Part shown: in pieces, positions 46,861 through 58,769 of the stretch | Layout of the letters: each line of letters opens with the position of its first letter | How positions within the stretch are numbered: the stretch's first letter is position 1 | Origin: Trametes villosa | Taxonomy: Eukaryota; Basidiomycota; Agaricomycetes; Polyporales; Polyporaceae | Direction of reading: 5' to 3' | NCBI GenBank assembly: GCA_002964805.2 | Contig: PUDQ02000089.1 | Location: 1 to 64,000, forward strand | DNA length: 64,000 nucleotides | Program-made: the position numbers and the translations under genes | The notes under the pieces: generated by a model | The model's input: only the letters and a program-made list of their open reading frames with translations | What the model was told of the DNA's origin: nothing | Databases searched by the model: none

Positions 46861-47367
46861 TATCGACAGGCCTCACCAAACACTTACCATTCCGTCCTTC
46901 AACGGCTTCTCATGCTCATCCTTTATCGTCCTTCATATTATTATCTGCTCATTTGAAGTTGTGACCCTGGACCCTCGCGTTCTTGGTTTGTGACACGCAC
47001 CTTAATACTCATACAGTACCTAACTTCATACTACATACTCACTATCTGTCCACCCTATGCACTTCGCGTTATCGCGAGCCTTGACGCGCCTAGTGCGTCT
47101 CAGGCTTATTCTACTTCTGACAGTTTATCGCACTCGGGGGCCTAGTGTCGCCAGGGCAAAAGCCTTGCTGGAGCCTTGTGCGGCGAGACCTGGCGAGGCG
47201 TTGCGGCTAAGTTGACGTCGATCTCAATCTGAGATCTGAGCAGAAGTACATTAAGCGCCATTTGACATGAGCCGCCGCTCGCAGCTCGGGCCCTTTCTCT
47301 CCTTACCCCCACCTCGTACCCTTCAAACTCACGCCCCGCGCGCATATAGCTCCGCAAACGACTGAAG
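46861..47367. other. Spacer between F-box copies 1 and 2
   Basis: About 510 nt with no supported gene. It should contain the 3' UTR of copy 1 and the promoter of copy 2 (a CGCATATAGC step lies about 25 nt before the copy 2 start). Confidence 0.45.
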
Positions 47368-49928
47368 ATGGCACCTAGGAAGAGAGCGCGGAAAGGGACC
47401 GCGAAGGCCGAGCCCACGACGGCCGCCGGCGAAGCTGCGGGGGCTGCTACACACGGCCCGGCCGCTACGAAGGCAGGCCCCTCCAAGCATTCGACCTCTC
47501 GCCGGACCCTTCGAGGACGGCGTGGCGGTCTCAAAGACATGCCGAACATGCCTCTAGACATATTGATAGAGGTGCGCACGCTCGGGCTCATTCGGTTGCC
47601 TCGAAGAACCGTTCGCTAACCATCGAAACCCCGTCCTCGATCGTTGTATGCGTCAGATATTCAGATGCATGCACCCGCGCGACCTCTTAAACCTCGCACG
47701 TACCACAAAGACCTTTCGCGCATTCTTAATGAGCCGGGACGCTGCGCCCTTCTGGAAGGCGGCGCGGAAGCAGGTTGAGGGCCTCCCGGACTGCCCCTCG
47801 TTCCTAAGCGAGCCGCAGTACGCGAACTTGCTGTTTTTCTCCTACTGCCATGTGAGCAATCTCGTACCTCCAGAGGCGTTCGGCATTTATGCTGATTCGC
47901 GGGCAGAATTGTCAGAAGTCAAACATTCAAAACATCATATGGGAGATATATGCTCGGTACTGTCAGCAGTGCAAAGAGAAGCTGTAGGCGAATATATGCA
48001 CATGTTCTCTGAGGGGTCAACTGACCTTTTCCAGGTTAGAGAACGATCCATACGGCGGCTGGGACATGATCGTCCAGGTGAAGAAGGAAACCGGCATAGA
48101 ATTCTCGTACACCATGGTCATGCTACCACAGTCGTAAGTCACGAAGGTGCCGCTTAGTGATGCGTCTCGTCGCTATTTCTAACTCTCTCGGCAGGTCAAG
48201 TTATGATTTGCCTCACATGCATGTGCCTGAAGTTGAGGCCCTCGACAAGAAATGGAAGGCATGCACGAGCAAAGAAGATAAGGCGCGCTTCGCTCAGGAG
48301 CAGGTGGATACCGTGCAGAGGAGGGATGCTGTGAGTGGTCCTGGACTCTAGTCAAGAGACGCTGACCATTTACCACGCATACAGCCGCTTGCGCATCTGA
48401 AGGCGTGGAAGGCTGCCCAAGTGAATGAGCGGTCTACGGAGTTGGAAGCTATCAAGACAGCGCGGTTCGAGAGGTACGTTGTCCCCGTACAAAGTGTCGC
48501 ATTGCTGACCACCAGTGCAGTGTCCTAGAGCGCCTCAAGCAGGAGGGATGGGAGGATGAGCTGGGCCGCATGCCCGAGTATACCATCCATCGGCTCAAGA
48601 CGCTCAAGGTCGTTCGCAAAGCCCAGAAGCTCACCGACACGGGTACGCTCCGAGTCATTACGCGCTCTCTCTTCACAGCTGACCGTTAGGTAGTCTGGCG
48701 GTCGATCCGACAAGAGGTCGCAGAGTATATGGAAGGCGTGCAGTCGGCTCGCCTCCTACTGGAACGATACCAGCTTCTTTGCGACCGACTCAACATCCTC
48801 CACGACGTCCTCTCCGACCACGAAGCCTTGCGAGGGCGCAGGAGTGCGATGTCGGAGGTTCAGGCTTCATTCGTGGATTACGCGCTGGCCCCAGAGATCC
48901 GAGCAGTCGTGGACGCCCCGTCCACTACCGACGTCACGCGGGAAGATCTCGAGGGGCTGTTGGACATCATACCAGCCCTGGGCACCGAATGGTTTGCGGC
49001 GCGCAAGAACGAGTTCCTCGCGAAAGTCGAAGGCACCCTTGAGGTTCCGTCTGACGTCGATCCCCTCACGCTCGCGACGGTCAGGTTCAAGTGCGACGGT
49101 TGCGACCGCGAGGACCTCCGGTGGCCCAACATCCTCGCACACAAATGTGCCCGCGGCTCGTCCTACTACGGCGACCAGTACAAGAGGGCGCTGTCAAACG
49201 TGTGCTCCAGCAAGGGGCAACGCGCTCCCTGGAGGGGCTCCGGGGCGCTGTTTACTCTAAACACCCCGGTGGACTCCGCGCGGTCCGTCATCGCTGCGTG
49301 TGGTCTGGATCCGGACACGGCGACGCACGAAGCGTTGGAGCAATGCGGGGCCAGGCTGGTCTGCATGGCCTGTTCTTCGGATCCCTTCGTGACTTCGAAG
49401 GACGCATACGACTGGCGGCGCGCGGTGCGTTATACGAGTCCCGTCCGGAGGCTGCCTGCTCATTGCGCAACTCATAGATCGCGCACAAACGCCCCCGCCG
49501 CAAAGGGGGTATCGATTTCGGGTGTCGAGGGGAGAGCAAGTGGAAACTGCTCGACCCTGAACTGACGGCTCGCGTGATCGAGCGCGAACGCGCCCCATCC
49601 CCACCGACCTCGCTCGTATACCAGTCTATGCTCCATCTGTCGAGCCCGATGCAGTGCTGCACGCGCTGCAGGCATCGCAGCCGCAACGGCGTGGTCGACC
49701 ACTGTACAAGGTGAGCATACTCTTGCCGGTCAAGCTTCGTCTGGGGCTAACCGGTACTCCTGTCATAGTCAGCACGACGTCGCCGACCCGCAGCCGGAAG
49801 TCGACTACTACGTGCATCCCGACTCCCAGCCGCTGATCAAGACCGTCCGCATCTACCCCGAGAACGCACTCGTTTCTGGCATCATAAGCAGTGGCGGTCA
49901 CCTATTCGCTTCTTCCATTTTCGAGTGA
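47368..49928 (+). CDS. F-box protein with C-terminal cysteine/histidine motifs, copy 2
   Basis: Ten exons (47368-47571, 47657-47851, 47907-47983, 48035-48133, 48195-48330, 48385-48473, 48521-48642, 48694-49424, 49478-49710, 49769-49928) give 681 residues, the same length as copy 1 although individual exons differ. The F-box is LDILIEIFRCMHPRDLLNLA - RTTKTFRAFLMSRDAAPFW. The C-terminal motifs are CDGCDREDLRWPNILAHKCA, CMAC and MQCCTRCRHRSRNGVVDHC. The tail is VDYYVHPDSQP - TVRIYPENALVSG. The N-terminus is basic and Ala-rich (MAPRKRARKGTAKAEPTTAA), suggesting a nuclear location. Likely role: substrate adaptor of an SCF ubiquitin ligase; the substrate is unknown. It is a direct tandem duplicate of copy 1. 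Confidence 0.88.
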
Positions 49929-51233
49929 CGCCTCGACCCCGCCCACTCGCTTTCTTGATACGAACTCATCCCCTCAGCCCTATTGATCACAGAGCAACTT
50001 CTGCGTAACTGATATTGTGAGTTTCGGTGCGCGAGCGACGGGCGCTTAGCGAGCGCGCGGGAGTCGAGCGGGTCGAGCGCGAGACGAGAGCGCGAGAGGC
50101 GAACGGCGCGTTTGCGCTTGGGATTAACGAGGGACGAAGGGTGGGGGTAAGAGGGCAAACGCGTAAGGTGGGCGTACGGGGCTGGTGAGATACATAAGGC
50201 GGGCGCGCGCCACTATCGCAGGCGCCCATCGCCCGGGATCGTACTCGATGGTACCTGATGGTACGTAGACGCCGGGTATACGGAACCGAAGCGCGAGCTC
50301 GACGACAATCACGAGCTAAACACAACAAATACTTGTACTGTACACCTAGACATATCGTAGCGTGAATGTTTCCACATTCAGATTGCCTAGTAGAGAAAGA
50401 AATTTTTGTTCCGATGGAGATTTGTAGCTCATAAGTGTAAGTAGCACGTACGGCGCTCGCAGATCAGAGCGCTGAAATTGAAGCGCCGAGCAGCACATAC
50501 TCCCACATGCACACGCCAGTGCTTTACACTTGGAAGACGAGACTTGCCAACCCGACTCCTGAGGTCGCCCCTTGAATTTTAGACATAATCGCACCTCGTC
50601 CAGCCCATCGCAGCGGCTGTCATTCGTTTGAGCGCAAATAGAGGTATGTGTCGACGGTTTCTGACTCTTTCTCCTTCTGGCTCCTCATTTACTTACTACT
50701 AGTAGTACTACTAGTTATCGAGCCCTGCGGCCAGTGGTGTGCTCGCAGGATTGCTAACAGCCCGTGTTTCGACTGCGGTGACTCTCGATCCGCTATGACA
50801 CAAGGGATTCGCGGGAGACGGATACCAAGTGCAGGATGACTCGGAGCCTCGTTAAGTTCGAGTGCCTCGTCCGGTGGTCGGCGGTAGCCTCGCGGTGGCG
50901 GTGGCGTCGCTGGCGTGGCGGCAACTTTGCTAGAAAGCGGGGTCTGGTCGTCACTACGCTCGAGCCCTCAGGCCCTCGAGCTCTTTGCTTGCGACGCCCA
51001 TCATCTTAGTCCTCGCCCATCCTCGACCTCGCTTCCTCGGGATCGCGTACATTGAGGCAACCTCCGGAGGCCAAAAGTCGTCCCCCCGCGGACGCCACTT
51101 GGTAAGCTATTCACATTATACTGGCAGTAGTCGCAGTACTGCGGGCCTGTCCCAATCACGTACTAATGTAAGCGATACTACCTACAGATTCGCTAAAACT
51201 TCATTTGACAGACCTCATTCGCTCCCACTGACC
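49929..51233. other. Intergenic region upstream of F-box-like gene A
   Basis: 1.3 kb with a GC-rich purine/pyrimidine-skewed first part and no supported gene. A palindrome built of ACTACTAGTAGT lies at about 50,696-50,715. The minus-strand frame at 50,346-50,594 has no ATG and no motif. Confidence 0.45.
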
Positions 51234-52811
51234 ATGTCCGAGTCGCTACGCCCCGTTCTCAACTACGACATCCTGCTCGAGGTCCTCAAAGTATGCGATA
51301 GAGCCGACTGCTCGCGATTCATGCGGACCGCCCGGTTTTTCAACGCGCACGGCTTGGAAGCGCTGCTCTCACACCATATGTCGTTTTCGAAGGAAGCTAC
51401 TCTTCTAGAACGTCTTGCGTACTTACGGGGAGATCCTGGAAGGCGCCACAAATACGTGCGCGATCTGCGCCTCAATATCTACGACCTCACCGAGCCGGCC
51501 GCTTTGGAGCTGGCTGACGCCCTACGCCAGATGTCTCATCTGGAAGAACTGTCGCTCGACTGCAGTGAAGACCTGGTTCTGTCCCACCCCAGCATCGCCG
51601 AAGCGCTTGCAGGGCTGACGTCTGTTCGCAATCTCTATCTGCACTACCTCGGACCACACACGATTCAGATGCTGTTGTCTTTTCGCTCCCAGCTGGAAAA
51701 GATAGATATCAGCTTTCTCGGGGAGGGCGAGGAAGACGGCTTCTTCGACCTTCTACCAGGAGGCGACGTGCAGCTCTATCACCCCGCCATCCTTTTCCAG
51801 CGCTCGCAAGCATCGCTCCAGAGCATCACCTCGTTCCGCTGGACCATGGATGTGGAAGCGCTCCCCGACCCCAAACTGGTGTACCCGCAAATGCGTCGGC
51901 TGGAGCTCGAGCGAACCCCGCTCCCGCGAACCGTCGCGTTCATCCGGGCCTATCCGAACCTCACCCATTTCTCGCTCATGACGGACGACATGGAGACGTC
52001 GCGCTTCCACGCCGATGACCTCCCGGTGTTCGACACCCGCCACCTCCTCAACGTCTCCGAGCAGGTGCAAACCGGGCCCACTTGGATCGCGCTGCAGGAG
52101 TTCAAGGGCACTCTCCTCGACCTCTACGTGCTCGGTCTTACCTGCCTCATCGACCGCATCAAGTTTCACTCCGTGCAGAAGGACTTGCTATACATGTTGA
52201 ACCCCGTGCTCACTCTCGCACGTCCTCGATGCCTCAAGCTGGACGGGTGGCCTGGGAGACTCAAAGGTCCGCCAGAGGACGTCTTCGCCTGTCTCCGGGG
52301 GCAGAACAGCTCGCGGCTCGAAACGCTCTCAATCGATGCGTGGTTGCGCAAGAAAGACAGCGCGGTCGACATTGCCGCCGTATTCGTGAGTCATGTTTTC
52401 TCCCAGCCTCAGCTGCACATCTGACCCCCGTGCTCGATGTAGGAGGGCTTGCGGGCATCCCTCCAGGGAGCTCCCCTCCAGGATCTGCAGATGAGGATCG
52501 TCATAACGGATCTCGACCCGCGGCCTGATCAAACCTCCACATTTGCGATCATGAGGCGCCAGTCGCAACGCCTACCGACGCCTCCCTCGCCGAATCCGGA
52601 CGACTATCCGTTGTGCTTCGCGGAGCGCTCTGGAGAAGACTTCGACCTCGGGGACTATGTGCGCCGCTTTATGGAGCACGTCCCCTCGCTGCGTCGGGCA
52701 AACGTCATCTTGGACGGGCCCCGGGATAGGTGGAGAAGGGCTACGATTGTTGACGGACAGCCGCAGGTGGAGGACAAGGCCACCCCCCGGCGCTCTGGAT
52801 CGTGGACATAG
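51234..52811 (+). CDS. F-box-like protein with leucine-rich middle, copy A
   Basis: Two exons (51234-52385 and 52443-52811) give 506 residues. The N-terminus RPVLNYDILLEVLKVCDRAD - CSRFMRTARFFNAHGLEALL is an F-box-like helix set. The middle has irregular leucine-rich repeats (LADALRQMSHLEELSLDCSE; LTSVRNLYLHYLGPHTIQML; YPNLTHFSLM). Exon 2 encodes a conserved end: EGLRASLQGAPLQDLQMRI, then PDDYPLCFAERSGEDFDLG - DYVRRFMEHVPSLRRANVI. The likely role is substrate recognition in an SCF-type ubiquitin ligase, inferred from the F-box-like start only. Its closest relative in the window is copy B on the opposite strand beyond ELL; copy C is more distant. Confidence 0.85.
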
Positions 52812-54017
52812 GTGAAGGTCTCACTCAGAAGCATGGCGGGGAGGGGGCGAGGTACGTAAAACGTTCAGCCCCTCAGTCTCTGTCACCTCCACTAAGTCCG
52901 CGTCGCATTGCAGTAGCATTGCGTATTACTGTAGTGAAGACGTGTATGTTTCAGGTCTCGGTGCTGCGGTATATCCATCGTCTGAATTCTTAGAGTGTGG
53001 TCGCTGTTGCGCGCTCGGTGCCTGCCTGGGTTATAAACCTTGTGCGGTGGGGCGTTTGTAGCATCTCATGCGCTGAGGCGGCGATGGTGTAGAGGCTAGC
53101 CCGGCGTGCACTCTCGCCACCACCTTCGTGTCTGACCTCGGAGCGTTCTTACTACGCTGTGCGCAGTGGGGAGAGCCAGAGTACAGGCTTCCTGCGGTTG
53201 TTGATGCATATGGCCCTTGGGACTCGGCAGGCTTGGAGTCGACAGCTATCATAGTACTTACCTACCTAGAGCCTGAGGTGCCATATGTTACCAGAAGACA
53301 GTGCCCACTGGGCACCCCGGCCGCGCTTTTTGCTACCTCATCTGCCACCGTCCTATCCTACTTGATGTGTAATCCCACATACGGATAATTGGTATGATGT
53401 CCAATCCGAGGTGCTCTGCGACCAGGCGACGCGGCACGCCGTGCCAGGGTGCAGGACGGAGCTGGCCCTCAAACGGCGATATGACGAGGGGAGGATTCGA
53501 ACCCACGCCGCCGGGGTGGCTTAGTATCTATGCGTGTCTGACTTCAGTGGCAGGGACTTATTACGGCCGTGGTAGTGGCTGAGATCAATCTGCACACTCT
53601 GGAGGTAGCCTACGGGGAAGCAGATTCGTTAAATAGAGAACGTCGTCCTCTGTACTCCAGCAGCTGGGTGGGCAGCAAGGTGCCTGAGGTTAATGAATTA
53701 AAGGCTCCGCGAAGGTTTGGCCAGAAGCGCCGGATGTGGCTAGCGTCTTTCCCACGTGGCCTGATACGATCTATACTGGCTGTGCCACAACATCCCGCCA
53801 GGCCCACAACTCTCCTCCCCCCACTCCCTCCCTCGTCGCGCTCGGGCCTCGCGTCGACGCCCCCGTCGCTGCCGCCTATACCTGCCGACAATATCACCTA
53901 TATAAGTGAACCTGCGCAGCTGCTTGGCCCATACCTCCGCTACGTCTCGCCTCGACGTCTTCTCACACCGCGCCACTCGTGCTGCATTGTTCAACCTGAG
54001 CCCTCTCTTCGACCACC
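52812..54017. other. Intergenic region upstream of ELL
   Basis: 1.2 kb without a protein gene. It contains a tRNA-Ser-like 3' fragment (about 53,478-53,540, minus) and a TATA box (TATATAAG, 53,899-53,906) about 115 nt upstream of the ELL start. Confidence 0.5.
53478..53540 (-). pseudogene. tRNA-Ser-like 3' fragment (possible tRNA pseudogene)
   Basis: On the minus strand GCGTGGGTTCGAATCC (a perfect B-box,GGTTCGAATCC) is followed after a few bases by CCTCGTC, the typical 3' acceptor strand of eukaryotic tRNA-Ser of the GACGAGG type. Upstream I cannot find the matching GACGAGG 5' strand, an A-box or a proper anticodon stem. The T stem also has mismatches. It is probably a decayed tRNA or tRNA-derived repeat end rather than a working gene. 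Confidence 0.35.
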
Positions 54018-56495
54018 ATGCCGCTCCCGCCCGACGCTACGCTTACACTGCAGGGGCAGCCACGCCCAGGAGATCCCCTTCACTCGAAGCCGAAGCAAGC
54101 GATGCTGTTTCGCATGTCCGCGGAGACCTTCGAGCAGCTGGAGGACGCGCAGAACTTGCCCAGGCTGCAGTTCGAGTTTGGGAAGAACCCGGTGCGTTAC
54201 TACTGTTTTCCGGATACATACATGCAGTCCTTATGCGCGTACAGGGACTGTACATCAACGACACGTTCTACCCTGTGAGAGCCGACCCAGAGAATGGACC
54301 GCACGAACTCTACCTCCGCATGGCCTCGGCGCAAAAGCCTATGGCCCCGCTCAAGATGTACGCCAACGTGATCGGCAAGTTCGCGGTCGACCGTCAGCTC
54401 GGGGAGAAGGTCGAAAGCTCGGTACGCGACCGCACGCTCGAGGCCGAGAAACAGCGCACGGAGCGCAAGGCCATCTACCTCGATGCGCCCCCGGACCTCA
54501 GCTACCCTGGCGCGAAGGGCAAGGGTCGGAAGGACGCGACAGCGCCTCGACGCCCGGCGGTTGCGTCTGCCAGTCGCCCGCCGTCGGCCATCCGGACCTC
54601 TCGGGTGGCGTCTCCCCTTCCGGCTTCCAGCTCCCACGCGAGTACATCAGCGAACGCGAACGATGTGTCTTCGGCGCGGGCGCGCCTGATCCATTGCCTC
54701 GCGCTCAAGCCGCGCACGAGCGAACAGATTGTGGTGCTGTGTGGTGGGAAGGACCCTTCTCCCCAGACGAAGAAGGAGCTCCTCGCACAGCTGCACAGCG
54801 TGAGTGATCCGCCGCTATGTGAGTATATGCGCGCCCCTAACATCTATGCAGGTGGCGGAGCCGAAGCCCATAGCCAAGAGCAGCGAATCCGACACGCCCC
54901 ACTGGCAGCTGAAGCTGCAGTCGTGGCGGGAGGTGCGGCCGTACGCATGGCCCACGCTGGAGCCAAACGAGCGTACCGCGATGGCCCGGCAGCAACGGAC
55001 GGCTTTCAGCAACCTGAAGATCCCGGAGTCGGACTCTGTCTGGGAACACGCGCGTTATCGCGGGGTCGGCGACGCCGGTCCGTCGGCGAAGGCAGCGGCG
55101 GGCCCGAGTGCCTCGGCTGCAGAAGCCAAGAAGGGGATGCTGTCGAAGGCCACGACAAAGAGGGCGAAGCCTGCAGAGGGGGCGCGGAAGAAGGTGTCGG
55201 ATATCATCATCGCGAAGGACGAGAGCGCGCGCCCGGCTCGGGACGACTTCGCGGGCAAGGGCAAGGCGCGCGAGCGCGAGCGCGACATGGACGAGGGGAG
55301 TGGCGCTGGCACACCTACGAGCGCGACGCGGCCGCCGAACCGCAGGCTGCCCGGGTCTGGGTACAAGGTCAAGGCATCCGCTACGCCGCCCGCCACCGAG
55401 TTGCGCGCGAACTCGCCTCTGCCCCCGCCTCCCAAGAGGACCGGTCCCGTCGATGCGCGAGAGAGCAAGCGTGAGCGCGATCTGCCTGCCCCGTTTGGGT
55501 CTGCGAGGCCGCTCCCGCCTATCGCAGCGCCGGCTGCGTCGCCACAGCCCAAGGTTCCCCAGTTCCGTAAGAAGACGAAGGACGCCACCGAGCGTGCGGC
55601 GGAGGACAGACGAGAGGAGCGACAGCGCGAGCGGGAGCGCCAGGCCGCGGCAGACGAGAGGCAGCGGTCCAAAGGGCAAGGCTCCCCCGTGCCCATCAAG
55701 CGCAAAAAGCCTCTTCGGGACGGGGACGACTCGGAGTACTCGGAGCGGGACACACCCCTTCGCAATGGCGAGACCAAGAGACGTCGCCTGGACGAGCAGC
55801 CGGCCGCCGCGGAGAGGCCGCGCGTGCGGGACCTTTCGCTGCCAAAGAAGCCGACGCTGCGCGAGCCGTCGCCGTTGGGGCCACCGCGCACCAAGGTCAA
55901 GAAAGAGCCTTCGCCACTGTCGATAGCCTTCTCGCCGCCCCCGACTGCGGCACGCTCATCTCTTCCACCGCGACCCTCTATGCCCGAAAACGCGCAGCCC
56001 CCTCCGTCCTCCTCGTCCTCCAGCGCTAGCAAGGAGGACGCCCCACACCGCGCCTCGAGCACGGTGAAGCGCCGCCGCGGTTCCATTGATTTCACCTCGT
56101 CCGAGGAGTCCGACCCGCCGCCACGCGAGCCTGTGGCGAAGAAGCTCAAGACGAAGGCCAAGGCGAAACACGCCGCGCACTTCAAGGCGCGCTCGACGCT
56201 CCCCGCGGACCGGCCGGGCCTGCGGAGCTACTACAAGGCGTGCTTCCTCGTATACATTCGGCTGTACCAGGAGCAGGCGCAGCTGCGCGACCGGATCGAG
56301 CGCTTGCTGGGCCGCGGGAGCGACGGTGAAATGAGTGGGGACGATGACGACGACGTGGCCGATCTCGACCCGGAGGTGCTGAAGGCCTTCATGGCGGAGC
56401 TGCAGGCGGTCACGGACGAGATGAACAAGATCAAGGAGGCATGGGAGAACCTGGGCGGGAGCGTGGACTCATCGGGGGAGCTCGTCGACGAGTGA
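54018..56495 (+). CDS. ELL: RNA polymerase II elongation factor ELL
   Basis: Three exons (54018-54191, 54245-54799, 54852-56495) give 790 residues. The N-terminal third matches the fungal ELL N-domain: KPKQAMLFRMSAETFEQLED, LQFEFGKNPGLYINDTFYPV, ENGPHELYLRMASAQKPMAP and LKMYANVIGKFAVDRQLGEK, then a winged-helix-like part (RARLIHCLALKPRTSEQIVV) and HWQLKLQSWREVRPYAWPTL. The middle is a long disordered Lys/Arg/Ser/Pro-rich linker. The C-terminus is an occludin/ELL-like helical domain (LRSYYKACFLVYIRLYQEQA - QLRDRIERLLG; FMAELQAVTDEMNKIKEAWE). ELL suppresses pausing by RNA polymerase II and acts in super elongation-type complexes in the nucleus. It is a single-copy housekeeping gene in the middle of the F-box cluster. 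A TATA box lies about 115 nt upstream. Confidence 0.9.
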
Positions 56496-56683
56496 AGGCC
56501 CGCGATGGAGCACGCGCGCGTCGGTGCGCTCTACGATAATAGAGAACAGTTTATAGGACGCCTTGCAGAGGCTTGTTGTATTTGTATACTTATTTCATTC
56601 AGGAGGGTCTGGATATAGATGTCCGATATGTATTCTCGCACAAAGCGGCCTCTATCCCAGAGATCGCAGCAGAGCAATCGACT

Positions 56684-58249
56684 TCACATGTCTGCGCCCC
56701 GGGTGACTTCTTCCTCAATCTTCAGCTGTCCATCAACAATTGTCGCCCTCCTCCACCGGCCCCTAAGTCCACTCAGGATGACGTTCGCGCGATACAGCGT
56801 GGGGACCTCCGCCATGAGGCGGCGCATATAGTCCTCGAGATCGAAGTCCTCCGCAGAACGCTCCGCGAAGCACATCGGGTAGTCCTCCGGGTTCGGCGGC
56901 GGCGGCGTCGGGATGCGCTGCTGCTGGCGCATGATGCGCGCATACGCGGAGCTATGCCTGGGCCGGGTGTCGAGGCCGGTCATGAGTATCTTCACCGTTA
57001 GGTCCTTGAGCGGCGCGGTCCGGAGGATCACGCGCAGGCCCTCCTGGGAGGGGAGGCGGGATTAGACCACGGGCTGGTGATGTAAAGTGCGATCTCTACT
57101 CACGAGTACGGCGGCAGTGTCCACCGCGCGGTGTTTCTCGCGCAAGCTCGTCTCAATGGAGAAGGTTTCGAGCCGGGAACCGTTCTCCCCTCGGAGGTCG
57201 GCGAATACGTCCCCGGGCGGACCTTTGAGGTTCCCGGGCCACCCGTCCAGCTTGAGGCGTCGAGGGCGTGCACGGGCGAGCACGGGGCCGAGCGTGTACA
57301 TCAGATCTTTATGCATGGAGTAGAGCTTCACGTCGTCGACGAGGCAGGAGAGGCCGAGCACGTAGAGGTCGAGGAGAGACCCGCTGAAACTCTCCAGCAC
57401 TTTCCAGGCGGGCCCGGACTGAAGCTGCTCGGACAGGTTGAGGAGGTGGCGGGCGTCGAGCGGCTGGAGGTCCTCCGCTCTGAAGCGGTGCATCTCATCC
57501 TCGCCCGTATTGAACGAGAGGTGGGTAAGGTTCGGGTACGCCCGGATGAAGGCGGCGGTCCGCGGGAGGGGGGTGCGCTCAAGGTCGAGCTGGCGCATCT
57601 GCGGGTACACGAGCCTGGGGTCGGGGAGCTCATCGACGTCCATGATACAACGATACGAGGTAATGCTCTGGAGCGATGCCTGTGAGTGCTCCAAAAGGAC
57701 AGCGGGATGGTAGAGAGGCAAGTCGTCTTCCAAAAGAAGGTCGAAGAACCCGTCTTCTTCGCCGAGACCGAGGAAGTCCAAGTTTATTTTCAAGAGCTGG
57801 GAGCGGAGGGACTGCAGCATCAGGATCGTGTGGGGCCCAAGGTAGTGCAGAGTGAGGTCGCGAACGGAGGTGAGCGCCGCGAACGCGTCGCCAAGGCTGG
57901 GATGAGACAGTATGATGTCTTCGCTGTACATGATATGCAGCGTTTCGAGGTGGGACATATGGCGCAGAGCGTCAGCTAGCTCTAGGGCCGCCGGCTCGGT
58001 GAGGTCGAACATCATCAGACGCAAGTCGCGCAGGTATTTGTAGCGCCTTTCAGGATCTCGCCGCAAGGACGCGAGAAGGCCAAGGAGGGAGTCTTGCGTC
58101 GAAAACGACATGTAGTGTGAAAGCAGCACTTTGAAGCCGTGCGCGCTGAAGAACCGGGCGGTCCGCATGAATCGCGAGCAGTCGGCTCTGTCGCATGCTT
58201 TGAGGACCTCCAGCAGGATGTCGTAGTTCAGTGCCGGCCTGAGGGACAT
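56684..58249 (-). CDS. F-box-like protein with leucine-rich middle, copy B
   Basis: Two exons (58249-57104 and 57043-56684) give 501 residues. The N-terminus is MSLRPALNYDILLEVLKACD - RADCSRFMRTARFFSAHGFK. The middle contains LADALRHMSHLETLHIMYSE and LYHPAVLLEHSQASLQSITS. The second exon starts EGLRVILRTAPLKDLTVKI and has PEDYPMCFAERSAEDFDLED - YMRRLMAEVPTLYRANVIL. The single intron is at the same position and phase as in copies A and C. The start is the ATG at 58249, matching copy A; upstream in-frame codons are not preceded by another ATG. It lies only 188 nt from the ELL stop codon, tail to tail. It is most similar to copy A across ELL, as expected of an inverted duplicate. Confidence 0.85.
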
Positions 58250-58769
58250 GGCTAGCAGCAAAGCGCCAAGGCCACGAAGTCAGAATCTAAGGGGGCCCGT
58301 AGCTTCTCTAAGGCGTCGCGACTCAGTTAGAAGATACAGCTGGCCTAACACCACGGTATGGCTTACCGAGTGACGTCAGGAGCTTGGATTTGGTGTTCTT
58401 GGAGTTCCGAATCCTAGCGACACTCGCGTGGATGGATCCAAGAGTCGTGGAATGTGGACGGGGGAGGTGGTGGTCGCAAGAGAAGAGACGCTGTGTTCAT
58501 GTACCTGGCCCGACTCTGTTAGCGTTGTGGATGTAGCTAGCAAAGTTCCCGCTACGCCACCAACGCCACCGCCTCATATATTAACCGAGCCTCATCATTG
58601 TCTTGATTTCGTTAAGAGCGCGAGCTACTGTGCAAAACTAAGATAGCAACGAAAGCGAATACAAGGGACGGTGTTTACGAAAACACGATCGCAGACGATG
58701 CGGGCCTGGCGATCGACAGAACAACGAGAAGCACCAGCGCTCTACTATGTGGTATCCGCCTGTGCCGTG
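58250..58769. other. Spacer between F-box-like copy B and F-box copy 3
   Basis: About 520 nt, presumably the promoter of copy B and the 3' UTR of F-box copy 3. No supported gene was seen. Confidence 0.45.

Noticed and set aside
53906..55474. Plus-strand open frame of 522 codons overlapping ELL
   Set aside because: It matches ELL only by sharing its DNA in other frames. It reads across the ELL introns and lacks the conserved ELL sequence, which is recovered cleanly by the three-exon model.
55055..56185. Minus-strand frame of 376 codons opposite ELL
   Set aside because: Low-complexity Arg/Ser-rich shadow of the Lys/Arg/Ser-rich ELL linker.
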